Below, piece after piece: positions 8,941-19,974 of a stretch of DNA of 64,000 nucleotides. The notes beneath the pieces were generated by a model. The model worked only from the letters and a program-made list of their open reading frames with translations. It was not told the DNA's origin and searched no databases. Source of the DNA: Stromatinia cepivora (Eukaryota; Ascomycota; Leotiomycetes; Helotiales; Sclerotiniaceae); NCBI GenBank assembly GCA_014898415.1, contig RCTD01000012.1, positions 620,001 to 684,000 of the forward strand. The letters are read 5' to 3'. The position numbers and the translations under genes were made by a program. The first letter of the stretch is position 1, and every line of letters starts with the position of its first letter.

Positions 8941-10988
8941 ATCAAACTTTGGGACTTTGGCAGTTATCCATCATTCTCCTGATTTCACCCCTGTCTGAAT
9001 GAAGTCTGGTTCTTTCATTATTTAACCATTTTGAGTGGAGAAAAAGAGATGAAAGCTGAATGGGTGTGCTTAGCACATACCTGAATTCCCACGATACTTT
9101 GCATTCTTTAGATTGAGGGGCCTTTTCGCGCTTTATGGAATATGGCAATATTCTTTCATAATTTCAATCTAGATAATCAATTCCAGCTTACGCATCATAA
9201 TCAGCTGCCGTACTTTCAGTATACACCGTACTGTTTGTGGGAGGCCTCACCTGAGAATTCTCCTCGAAAAACAAGACTTAGTTCACGATCTGGCTTGCGA
9301 TATTTTACAAGCTCACACTGCCATCGTTTTTGCGCGATAAGAACTTGCTGGGATGTTTTTTTGAGAGGAGTGGTATCCGTGACATGAATTTATCGTCTGC
9401 AGAGCCTTTTTCAAGGACGAGAAAGGAAGTATTAGTATATTAGAGTCCTCACTCAATCTACATGCTATTACATATTCTGCCGCGCAGCGGTTTTAGTTCG
9501 AGTTAGTAAATCGTACAGTTTGGTTTGAAATGAAAATTTTGAAGAAAGGTAGTATACCCTCTTACTAAAATATGATCATAGACATGATTATCGGCATCCT
9601 CTGGCCGACACTCTGAATACTTACTTCTGAATGACACTGCATGGTGAAAGATGACAAACATTATTTGACAGCAACTGTATGGATTAAAGTACAAGACTGA
9701 TTTGTCAAAAAGATCCTGTGATACATGAAGACATGGACGGAGGACCATAAATTTGAAAGTCAAGGTCATTCGTTGCTAGCCCTTGGTCGAGTCAAATGTA
9801 CTGCGCGGTGAATTATAAATTAATCATACCACCCTAGCCTTATCGCCCTTCTACCGCCTTCAAAAAAGATGGAGCTTTCCGCCGTAAGTTTCAATATGCT
9901 GCTGAGCCACTTGCTAATTCATTCGCTGTTAGGCACGAGATGGTTATCAGCATCTCGATCCGGAAGAAGATTAGAGATGCCATCAAGGTTGAAAGCATAT
10001 GTCAGTTGCTGCATAATTAGTTTTCTACTTATTCAGGCTCTCAAGATAAAGCAGTATATTTATTACTTCAAGAGGCAGTGCAGGAGGACCAATCACAGGA
10101 CTAATTAGAGTCTATTGCAAGAAGCACTACCTACCTTCTGCATTGCAAGTGTGCCTAGCAACAATGAATCATACATAACATTGTGCATAAATATGCACAA
10201 TAATCAATATTGACTAGCTGCTTTAAGAAGAATATATGAAAGTGTTGAGGTGTGTTCCAAAATTGTCAAGGCAAGCCCGAACTTAATTCAAGGAAAAACC
10301 AAAAAGTGGAGTTACCCCCTCGCCTAATAGACGACCTCTGGATGGCATTTAGCTACTACCAAAAATTGTCTAATCCATAGAATGAGCTAGGGAAGCCGCC
10401 AGAAGACAACATTTGGTCAATTCCCATTGAAAGAAAAGGAAATTACAGACTTGAAACAAGAAAACTAGCCCAGGCAACAATAATGTAGCCTGATTAGGCA
10501 CGGCAGGAGAAGGACCCATGTCCATAAGCCTCGATTATGAGCAGAAAAAGCGGATCTAGCCATGCGGGTACTCTATTTGTAGATCTGAAGAGAATTTTGT
10601 AGGCTAGTAGTATTCCCCTGTAAATCTGTTGAAATTGAGCTCTGATAATCACGCACAATTGGAATTCTCTCGAAATTGATCGAATTTGCACCGCAAACCT
10701 CTCGGAAACACCAGCATCACCAATTTATCCTTCAATAAGCAGTAATTCCGCATCAATTATACTCCGACCTCACGGTACAAGACAATTCCTACTAAATAGA
10801 CAGCGAGAATGAGTTATCAATGAGAAACTACGCCTGCGGGACCATGGGACGAAAAGTATCCGGTTCTGCCACCTAGCCACCCCGGTCTTCGAGCACCGGA
10901 CCCCACTGAGCCGATTTTTTATACTAGAGTTCCTTTAGCTCCCTATATCTTAAAACCACTATCGTACAGCTGGGTGGACATATCTGGG
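8941..10988. other. Intergenic stretch upstream of the SprT-like gene
   Basis: Two kilobases with no convincing gene. At 9869-9974 an ATG is followed by a canonical intron (9884-9932, GTAAGT to TTAG), but the spliced frame yields only 18 residues. A CCGGT/ACCGG hairpin lies near 10880-10900. The 100 bases before the SprT start include a T6 tract and TATACTAGAG, possible promoter sequence. Confidence 0.4.
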
Positions 10989-11747
10989 ATGATCGTGGAG
11001 CATACGGAGCAGAGGGGTCACGCTCTGGATTTAAGGTATTGGGAGCGTGCCGCCGAGTTGCATCGCAACCTCTCCTTCTTTGGCCCGGGAATGCTCCTCC
11101 AAGACTACTTCCACTTTTTTAACGATGTTTTCTTTGTGGGGATGATCAAGGATTCCGTGGTCGCTGACTTTGCCCCTGACGAGTATAAGAATATCTTCAA
11201 ACTTGAGTTCGTCTCTGATGAGGCTCGAGCAATAGCAGTCGGCCTTGGTAGCAACTTGGGACTTACTAGTCATGTTGGAAGCGGTTACTTCATGACCACA
11301 ACAATATATATCAGAGATATACGCACTGGAGATCCCAACGAAGTTTTTCACGAAGTAATGATCAAAATGCTGGGCACCCTGGCTCACGAGATGGTCCATG
11401 CTATGGATAACATGTATTCGAAGTATCTGCCAGTGGAAGAGAATGTCAATCGGGCTTGGCACTGCACTTCATGGCAATTAGCTGCACATGCTATTGAACG
11501 AGCGACTAGTCAACTTCCGGTAGGGCATGCGTGGTTGGGACTGAGACTCGACCTGGGCAGAGAGTTTTCGGCAGCTGATGATATTGTTTTGGGGGGATAC
11601 AAGGAGCCCACTGCCAGAGAACTCCGCAACATGGGGATGGATGCCGGGGAGTTTAGGGCAGCTCTTCAGCGACGTCGTTTGTCGTTGAATGAGATAGCTG
11701 CGTCCTGGTACGAAATCAACGATCAGTTGAGCTATTTAACCAGATAA
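10989..11747 (+). CDS. SprT-like zinc metalloprotease-domain protein
   Basis: A single-exon frame of 252 residues. The pattern is that of SprT-like domains: an aromatic N-terminal segment FFNDVFFVG-M near residues 35-50, then a beta-rich middle, then HEMVH at residues 133-137 as the HExxH zinc site, with His residues further on in AWHCTSWQLAAH as candidate third ligand. SprT/Spartan proteins are proteases, some of which cut DNA-protein crosslinks, and fungal members often have this domain alone. No DNA-binding zinc ribbon or PIP box is visible, so a Spartan role is not supported. I chose ATG 10989 because the open frame upstream begins only with GTG. An upstream exon is possible. A decayed tandem repeat starts just downstream. 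Confidence 0.7.
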   Translation: MIVEHTEQRGHALDLRYWERAAELHRNLSFFGPGMLLQDYFHFFNDVFFVGMIKDSVVADFAPDEYKNIFKLEFVSDEARAIAVGLGSNLGLTSHVGSGYFMTTTIYIRDIRTGDPNEVFHEVMIKMLGTLAHEMVHAMDNMYSKYLPVEENVNRAWHCTSWQLAAHAIERATSQLPVGHAWLGLRLDLGREFSAADDIVLGGYKEPTARELRNMGMDAGEFRAALQRRRLSLNEIAASWYEINDQLSYLTR

Positions 11748-11774
11748 TTGTCGCCATATCGCTTCCTCAAATCG

Positions 11775-13960
11775 GCCGTCTCCTCGCCTTACCGTCCCTG
11801 GATTATACCACACGGTACCATCCCTCGCCTCGTTTTCGTTCCTGTCATACTCGCGATCTTGTCCCTGGGCAACGAAGGGAGCTGTGGTTGATTCTTCGTA
11901 TATTGTCGGTCCTTGAGACGTCTGTTCTCAAGGCACACAACGTGCAAGGTCATCCCAGTCTCTCGCGCCCATACGAGTCGTGCATCTCCCCCGCCTCCTC
12001 TTTAATCGACAAACCACACCGATCTTCTGCTCCCGAGAAGGCTAGAAGACGGTCCAAGGTATCGAACGGAGGGAGCTGTGAGTGATTCTTCGTGCGGAGT
12101 CGGTCCTTGTGAGACATCTAGTATCAAGTAGGGCTTTACCGAAAGATTGGGTTCTCTTCACAAGGCACATAACGCGCAAGGTCACTCCAGTTCCCTCCAA
12201 ACGAGTCCTTATTAGATAATTCCTACTGCGGTATCGTACTTCTGATAAGTTCCGATCCACATTCTCTGGAAGTACTTCCTATCATCATGACTTCTCGTCG
12301 CTCTGGCAAAGCTTCAAGGTAGTTTATGATATTTTGCTGCGAGAATTCACAAGATCGTCTATAGACGATTCCTTGCGTTTTTATTGCGTCATTTCGGTTA
12401 TTCGAACGATTACACCTGGGATCTACCAAATGGATTGACTATTTCCTCTCCTTCTTCTAGCATTGATTGATTGATTCTTGTCCCTGGCGCCTATTAGACA
12501 CGGATTAGATGCTTTGTTTGCTTTCCGATCAAACACTTATCGTCCTTCAAGATATCAGGCAATTCTCGCCCTATTCTCGCTATTATTCTGGTAATTGGAA
12601 CGATTTCATCTCTGGAGCTACTGAAAAGATCGATTATACTCTCTTCTTCTTTCTGGTATCCAATACTTCTCGTTTTGAAAGCACTAGATGAATTTCAACC
12701 AATTCTCAATCCTACGAAGAATCTCGTCTTTCAATTTATCAGGCCGATCGATTGTTTCCTCTTCCTCGTTCCTGCATCGAGCATATACCACTCCTAGCGC
12801 GTATTAGACACGAATTGAACTCTTCTCATTGCTTCAACGATCGAAAGCTTCTCGTCCTTGGATATACTACACGGCTATCTCTATCTCTCCTCACCATTCG
12901 CACGATTCAAAGATCTCGTTTTTAGATCCTATTATACAATATATTATCCCTCCTTCCTCAATCCGAGCATCAAGTATACACCATCCTTGCCATCTATCAA
13001 ATCCCAATCAAGTCATTTTCCTATCTTCAGCAATAATAAGATATCGTTCCTTGGTAGCACAAAATGATCAACGATTCCTTGCCATCTTCACAACAATCGA
13101 GGATATTCCGTTTCTGGTGTATAGTCGACAGATCCGAGATCTCTTTTCGATTTCAACAACTAGGCTTGTTTTATCCCTTGAATTACAAAATGGATCGATA
13201 ATGTCTCCCTTCTGTTCTCAGCAACCCAAGGTATTCCGTTTCTCTTGTTTATCGAATACAAGTCGAATTACTCTTCCTAACTCCAACAAGTGGAAAATTT
13301 CCTCCTTTAACAAGATCAAACCCGTCAACGACTCCTCATTCTCCATACGATAATCGAAGATAGATCATCTTGAGCGGCGATTAGAAAGGATCAAATTCTT
13401 CTCCTCATTATCAACAATCGAGCTTTTCTCGTTCCTCGATATACCAGATGGATTAGCCATTGCGTCCCTTTACTCTCAACAATCAAAGGATTCCTTCCTT
13501 GGAGTCTTTTAGGCATAAAATAATGACCTCTTGTCTGTTGCAACAATAGAGCCTGTTCCGTCCTTGACATATCAGATAAATCGGCCATTGCTTCCTATTA
13601 TCTCAGCAATTGAAGAAATTCCATTATTGTCGGCTATCAGATAGGGTTCAAATCACTCTTCTCACTCTCAGCAATGGTGCAAGTACAACTCTGGACTATA
13701 CCGAATGCAGCGGCTATTACCCCCCTTCTTTCCATAAATCGAACACTTTCAATCCCTACAGCCAGTTCGATAGGAGATATGACGCTCTCCGTTTTCGGAA
13801 CAATGGACGAGCTTGTATCCAGATTATAATATAAACAGCGGTCATCCTCCCTCTTTCTTCCAGAATTAGAATACCTCTCGTTTCTGCGCCATAACATGCA
13901 TGGTTCAGATTACTATCCTCCACTTGTGAAGCAAGAGATGATACACTACATACCACCGGA
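11775..13960. repeat. Degenerate ~64-base tandem repeat (satellite-like)
   Basis: A recurring phrase close to CAACAATCGAGG-ATTCCGTCCTTGGATATAC-AGATGGATT...TCTTCTC returns at regular spacing. The CAA landmark falls at about 12908, 12971, 13031, 13094, 13157, 13222, 13287, 13352, 13415, 13480, 13544, 13607, 13672, 13736, 13801, 13864 and 13928, that is every 60-66 bases. Weaker copies run back to about 12400. A longer duplicated block (GGGAGCTGTG...GATTCTTCGT...CAAGGTCA) occurs at about 11877-11970 and 12070-12185. Copies differ a lot. Many stops in all frames and a unit length not divisible by three rule out a protein repeat. The array fills nearly the whole gap between the SprT gene and FMT1. 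Confidence 0.7.
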
Positions 13961-14015
13961 TTTCGAGTTTTCTTGCTTGGTATATTATTCTATTATACAT
14001 CTACATAATTTACCC

Positions 14016-15490
14016 TCAATTCTTGGGACTGGGATCAATGAGGCGCGCCCGGTTGATCTTTAGCGTCTTGGGTAGAACCAGGTGCTTCGCCCCATACTCA
14101 ACGCCCCTACCATCGCGCAGAACTGGCTTACCATCCTCCGACATATCCGTCAATGCTACAGACATGAACATAGCATCATCACTTGGATCTTTGGTGAAAC
14201 CTGATACTCTATGCACAGCATCAATGGCTGAACCCACTACCTGACCTTCTACGAGGATGTGTTTAACTCGGAGTCCCAATCCATTTTGTACAGTTGGAAT
14301 GATGATAGATCCTGGATGAGTGGGATCTGCATACACAGGAGTGCAGAAATACTCCCATTTAGGGAATAAATTGTACACCCGTTCTGGAATCACCACGGAT
14401 TGTTTTGGTAATGGTACAACCTCGAAATCCTGGAAGATTGTCCTTCTTTTATTCTTGCCTGACCACCAAGTACGTGTATAACACCAAAGTCGTCCAAGTG
14501 CCCGGTGTCTCCGTTCGACTTCGACAGATAATCCTTCCTCCCAGTCGATGTATCTATCAATAGGGTTGATCTTGGGCGCAAGCTTGATCGCTTGATTGGT
14601 TCCTGGGTTTACAAAGACCCGATCTCTGATACCATTTGCGAGTAAATTCGCGGCCTTGGGTGTGATGAAGTCCAAAAGACCTTGGAACTTTATAGTTCCT
14701 GGTTGTGGGATAGGGAAACCTTCTTGGCTGAGAATAGTGCCATGGTCAAACTTATGAGGATCCAAAGTTTGAAGCGTGACACCAGTAATTGTGTCTCCAT
14801 TCATAATGGCATGATGAAGTGGAGCAGATCCTCGGTATCTATACATTATGGTTAGCTTCGACACAGAAAACCAATGTTGGACAAATTTACTGTGGCAACA
14901 GGGAAGGATGAACGTTAATTCCACCATATTCAGCACTGTTGAGAATACGTGGTGGCACGAAAAGGCCAAACGAAACGGCTACAATAAGATTGATTGATTC
15001 TCCATTTGGTTTCGGTAACTAGAATTTGATCAGTTAAAGTTCTCAAGGCAGCGAAGACATATCCAAGAATCGAAACTTACATCCCAACCAGTGAATGTAT
15101 CTCTCTCATGTATGGGAAGATTCAACTCTTCGGCCACTTCCCTCAGCGGTACTAGCAATGATCAGTATGCAAAGGAAAATGATCCTCAAAATTTTAGAAA
15201 TTACCTTCACGAGTTTCCTTCAAGCCTCTTCCAAACCTTTTACCTGGTCGAATGAGAACGTCGATAGAAGCAATTCCTTTTGGATCCGATATTTGTTCTG
15301 CCACCAAAGAACGAAGAGATTCGCAACTAAAATCGTCGGAACCACAAAATAAAATTCTCAAAGGTTTCGAGGTTTTCGAGGTGTTGTTGGTACTGAAAAG
15401 TCGAGAATGCAATCCATGGTTTGGAAATGGCTTCGATGGGTTTACAATCCTTCCTAGTACAAATAAAGAGGTTCTGATCTTAAGCCTCAT
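14016..15490 (-). CDS. FMT1: Mitochondrial methionyl-tRNA formyltransferase (4 exons)
   Basis: It formylates initiator Met-tRNA in mitochondria. Exons on the minus strand are 15490-15205, 15151-15081, 15018-14891 and 14838-14016, giving 435 residues. An Arg-rich, Ser-rich leader (MRLKIRTSLFVLGRI...) looks like a mitochondrial presequence. LRILFCGSDDFSCESL is the start of the formyltransferase fold, SFGLFVPPRIL is followed by INVHPSLLPQYRGSAP (the conserved HPSLLPxYRG motif), and ITGVTLQTLDPHKFDHGTIL carries the conserved Asp-containing active-site region. The C-terminal OB-like domain ends in LPKTLKINRARL. Introns of 53, 62 and 52 bases have GTAATT, GTAAGT and GTAAAT donors, and each join restores conserved sequence. 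The GTG-led extension upstream of 15490 is unlikely to be used. Confidence 0.92.
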
Positions 15491-15810
15491 GATTATAGAA
15501 AGTGCAGTCAGCACTAGGTCAAATTTCTATACATGAATTATTGACAAAATCAAACAAACAACTTCTCAAAATCAAGATTCTCGAGCTCATATCAAGCCTC
15601 CATCAATTTTCTTAAGATAATATTCTCCATCACGTGTAGATATTTTTGTCGATATCTTATGTAAGCATAAATTGCCTAAAAAGATCCATGTTTGGTTCAG
15701 GGTTGATCGGACTATTAGCGCGACCCCACGACTGGTTTCCCTGACCCGATTCAACCAAGAAATGATCTGCAATATATTTATATCCTCGTCTTAATTATCT
15801 CCAGCATGCA
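15491..15810. promoter_or_regulatory. Divergent promoter region of FMT1 and CCZ1
   Basis: The two start codons face away from each other, 320 bases apart, so this stretch must hold both promoters. A palindromic CACGTG (15631-15636), a bHLH-type site, lies near the middle. Its use is inference. Confidence 0.5.
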
Positions 15811-18550
15811 ATGTCTGAGCAACGTCGAAAGGTAGTACCCGCACAATTGGGCTTTCTAGCCATCTACAATCCTTCCCTAGGAACTACCGATGATACACTT
15901 GATAACCAAATTGTTTATTATTACCCCTCGATCAAGCAAAATGGACACAAGAGAGGGGCTTCTACGGATATAAAAGAGACGCGTGCGTTTGCGAAAGAGC
16001 AAAAGAATGAACAGTTGAGGCAGATTGGACTTGCCCAGGGAATGGTAGAATTCGGAAGGAGTTTTTCTGAGGGTAAATCTGTGGATACTGTAGAGACTGA
16101 AAAGTCTCGTATCATTCTTCATGAATTGGAATCTGGCTGGTGGATATTGGCTGTTAGTAACTTCATTCTTGTGTCCATTGGTTGTGCTAATGAGTTTATA
16201 GTCAATCAATCTCACGATATTGCCAGGCACAACAAAGACACCAGCTACCAAAGGCGAACCTGCCGAAGAACAAGGAACTATCGAGTATTCTTCTCGAGAA
16301 GTTAAACCCGCGATATTACTCCTTGGAGATATTTTACGAGCACACTCAACCTTCCTCCTCCATCATGCCTCTTCGATGAGTGCCCTCTTCGTTCGAACCA
16401 GACGTTCCAAATTTGTCAGTATCCTGGGTAGATATTGGGATACATACCTCTCGACATGGAATGTGCTTATGCATGGCAATCCTGCGAATAATTTATATGG
16501 TGGAATAAAAGTTGCTGCATGTGGAGAACTTGGGGTAGGAGTTGGAGAAGAAGAACGAGGTAGTGGCGAAAGGGAAGTTCTCGAAGGGTTCGTTGGACAA
16601 ATGGATGGACTTGTAGATGTGATAGTTTCAAGATTTGGAGATGCACAATCAAGTCCGAAAGACGATGCCAGTAAAGGATTCACAGACCAACGGTCGAAAC
16701 AATCTGCTCCCTGGTTAGGTTCTGGCGATGAGCCTGCGACAGAAGATGGTGCAATTTTCCTTGGTACTGGAGCTTTGTCAAGGAAATCACTGAGAGATGT
16801 TTCACATTGGGTTGAGGATCTTTATAGATGGGGTCCATATGCTTATGGAGTTATTGACAACCCTTCTTCTACTCGTCGCGCGAAAAAGCCACCTAAGCCT
16901 AAGCCAAGACTTGAACCAAAATTTAAGGATGCAAAAAATACTGCTCGACCAGCATCTAGTCTTAGTAAGGAGATTCCAATTTATGATGGTCCTCATGATG
17001 GACCTGAACCTAGTCGATCGTCAAGTATTAGTACAACCGAGCCTCGGCCAGTGGTGGAAGAAGACAGAAAGAGTGATCGTACCAAATCCAAATTCAAATC
17101 ACCGCGTCCACCGCCTCGCAGAAATCCTGCAAGTCATACCAGTACTGAAGGCACTGATGGTACAGACGGCGAATCAAAGGGCAGCAGGTTTGCACAATAC
17201 TTGAAGTTGGGTTACGGAACTCATTGGTCCCTAGGTGGGACTACAGCAAAAGAAGAACAAACCAAACCCTGGACTGCCTCAACTACTCCTATTCCTTCAA
17301 TCGATGGGACGACGGACGCAACTGAAGGATCGATACATACACCTGAATTTGATGATTCCAAAGGACATTATCTAGTAGGTCTAATGGGTGATATGGAAGC
17401 TGAAATGGATTTATCTGCGGATCCCAATGCCGAAGATGAAGATCCCGAAGGAAAAAATCAACGACTTGTACTTCGTACATTAACAGTGGAATTGGAACGC
17501 GAGGAAGATGCTCGTCAAGAAGCTGATATCAGCATTGATTATTCCGACTTTGGCTCGTCAATCAGACGCACCAGTGATTCCGAACGTACCGGCACTTCTA
17601 ACGCTTCATTCGAAAGTCAAGATCGAAATAAAGCGAAAAAGTTAAGAGTCGTGGCTTATGCAAGTAAACCTTTCATCTTCATTTTTCTCTTTGAATTACG
17701 AGCAGATTCCCTAGCATTAGAAGGTCTTTATCGATCTCTTCATAAACAACTTCAATCTCTCATCAAACCACTTCTCAAATCTACATCTTTCCGCGCACCC
17801 AAGCCCGATATTCCTATTTCTCCTTTAGCCAATACAAACAACCCAACAGCTCCTGTTTACGATCTTCTTTGGGATCCTAAAACTCTTACCATTAACTCAA
17901 ATATCCCTAATATTCCCGATCCTCAACAAGTCCAAACACAAGAACAAGCCAATCGTCTCCCTTGGTCTCGCATCGAAGCTTTAAACACCCATCTTCAAAT
18001 CCTGCATACATATATAGCAACGACTACGGATATAAACACACTAGAACGCACGGCTAAAACATCAAGAGGGTATTGGATTCTTTGGACACGCATTCCCTCA
18101 CCTCCAGAACCGACACCAAATACAAATCCGAAAGTTAATATACCATCCCTCATACCAGAAAATTCAGCAGAAAGTCAAACGAGTAAAACTTTTATGGGGG
18201 AAACAAGTGATAAGGGGAGAAAAGATAAAGATGAAAGGAGTGGTGCAACTAGTATGGCACAAACAGGTGGGACGGGTGTTAGTGGGCCTGCGCATCCGTT
18301 TTTGGATGATGGAGCTGGGCCGGGGGGAATGGAAAGGAGTAGAGATAAAGAAATCTTTTTAATTAGGAGGGCGAGCGATTATGTGGAAACGGGACAGGGA
18401 AGGGGGTATGGATATGGATATGGATATGCTGGGAGTTGGATGGGCGGTCCAGGAGGTGGAAGTGCGGGAGGGGATGCGGGGTGGGGAGCTGCGGGATTGG
18501 GACTTGATACTAAGAGATATATTGAGGGATTGTTGAGTTTGAATCGGTAG
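15811..18550 (+). CDS. CCZ1: Vacuolar fusion protein CCZ1 (2 exons)
   Basis: CCZ1 pairs with MON1 as the exchange factor that loads Rab7/Ypt7 on late endosomes and autophagosomes for fusion with the vacuole. Exon 1 (15811-16156) carries the first longin domain with VPAQLGFLAIYNPSLG and, further on, RQIGLAQGMVEFGRSF, VETEKSRIILHELE and GWWILA, all strongly conserved in fungal CCZ1. Intron 16157-16226 (GTAACT, branch CTCAC, CCAG) joins to exon 2 (16227-18550) in phase, giving 889 residues. Exon 2 has the second conserved part IEYSSREVKPAILLLGDIL, a long low-complexity Ser/Pro/Lys linker, then KPFIFIFLFELRADSLALEGLYRSLH and RIEALNTHLQILHTY...TSRGYWILWTRI. The tail is Gly/Tyr-rich and ends in RYIEGLLSLNR, a typical family end. 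The donor is GTAACT, since GTTAGT four bases earlier breaks the frame. Confidence 0.93.
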
Positions 18551-19974
18551 TTTGAGTATTTCTAAGAGAAGGAGACACTGGAACAGAAACATAGATAGAT
18601 ACCTAGGTGATGAAGGGACGGATAGAGAAGAGCATTTGTAAGAGTATGTTAATTATACCAGTTTATATATATCGGAATTAGATTATAACCCTATGATAAT
18701 TATAATCACATACAATCCGAATGACTCATACTTGACACCTCTACCTGTAATCTTTTATTCTATACATTCCATACAAATACAATACTTCACTATTTGAATC
18801 ACTCTATATATTCCACACATCTTAAATCATCATCTCGCTTTACACATACCTCATATCTTCTTCTTAATGATCTAGTCGTTACCCTCTCATGATCTGCCAC
18901 ACTCTTGCATCTCATTTACTCTTTCTATCCCTCTTTCTATCCCTCTTTCTATCCCTCTTTCTATCCCTCTTTCTATCCCTCTTTCTATCCCTCTTTCTAT
19001 CCCTCTTTTTTGATATATTCTTTCTATTCATTATTAATTATTTAATATCAATTTCTATTAAATTACTTTTTATAATCTCTTATTTGCTATCGTCTTCCTC
19101 TTGTATATTATACCCCACTACTCTTCTTCTATTATATATTATCTTCTCTATATATTTCTTTATATATCTCATATATACTCTTTCATTCTTTTATTCTTGT
19201 ATTCATATTCACTAAGACTAGAACTGTTATTCATCAACATCACTCACATCTACACCAGTCACCAATCACCAAATCAAAAAATCATCTCAAAATCAAACAA
19301 ACTTCTGTGAAAAATCATGAGAATTTCGTGTTAAATTGAAACACTAAAATCTAAAGGGGTATATGTATGTACAAGAAGCTATTTCCATATCATTTTGATT
19401 TCATTTTGTTTCTGTGCAATCTCTCCATTTTCATATTGCTTTTCATTGATTTTGCTTTTTTGGTGAAAAAAATCCTCCTCTCTCCAATCATATGAAGTTT
19501 TTATCTTTTGACTTTTCCATTTCATATCCCAATGAGGTACGGTTGGTATCTTGAAATGCATGTGCTCCGAATTTCCTAACTCAAAGATGAACATCGTCAT
19601 GAATGTGAAAGATCCAAATGGGAAAGAACGCCAAACAGACAATGTGATGATGTGATGTGATTCTTAACCAACAATTCCATGCATAGGTATCCTCCTCAAA
19701 CTCTCCTCAAAACCAACGAACAAACTAAACTAACGGATATACCACCACGAAACCAAAACCTCCCAATGATATGATATCCTAAAGAGATTCGTTAATTATC
19801 TTTTTCAAAAAGATGTCATATGCAAGCCTTAGATGAAAAGAGATCTACTCTTTTTGTATATCGAACTGGCGATATTTATATCCAGGAGAATGAGAATGAT
19901 TTTTGTCTTTGATATTCCGAGTAATAAATAACCAGAATATCAAATATGAAAGTCGAGAGAAAGGGATGGGGAAT
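18551..19974. other. Convergent 3' region between CCZ1 and the DPBB-protein gene
   Basis: Both neighbours end here, so this stretch holds two 3' UTRs. It is strongly AT- and pyrimidine-rich and includes a 12-base tandem repeat. Open frames at 18889-19215 and 19379-19642 are low-complexity chance frames. Confidence 0.5.
18919..19009. repeat. 12-base tandem repeat CTTTCTATCCCT (about 7.5 copies)
   Basis: The unit CTTTCTATCCCT repeats without visible error for about 90 bases, flanked by TACT and a T6 run. Near-perfect copies imply recent slippage, so length variation between strains is likely. Confidence 0.9.

Noticed and set aside
9869..9974. Tiny spliced gene (intron 9884-9932)
   Set aside because: Good splice signals but only 18 residues result, and the second possible intron is out of phase.
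12829..13353. 174-codon open frame inside the satellite
   Set aside because: The repeat unit is not a multiple of three, neighbouring copies have stops, and no motif is visible.
11775..13960. CRISPR array
   Set aside because: Period is ~64 bases and fairly regular, but there are no identical repeats alternating with unique spacers, and the genome is fungal.
15811..16305. Exon 1 of CCZ1 read as a separate short gene
   Set aside because: The family sequence continues after a normal intron at 16157-16226, so the unspliced stop is not real.
18889..19215. Hydrophobic 108-codon frame
   Set aside because: Made of the CTTTCTATCCCT repeat and TA-rich tracts.
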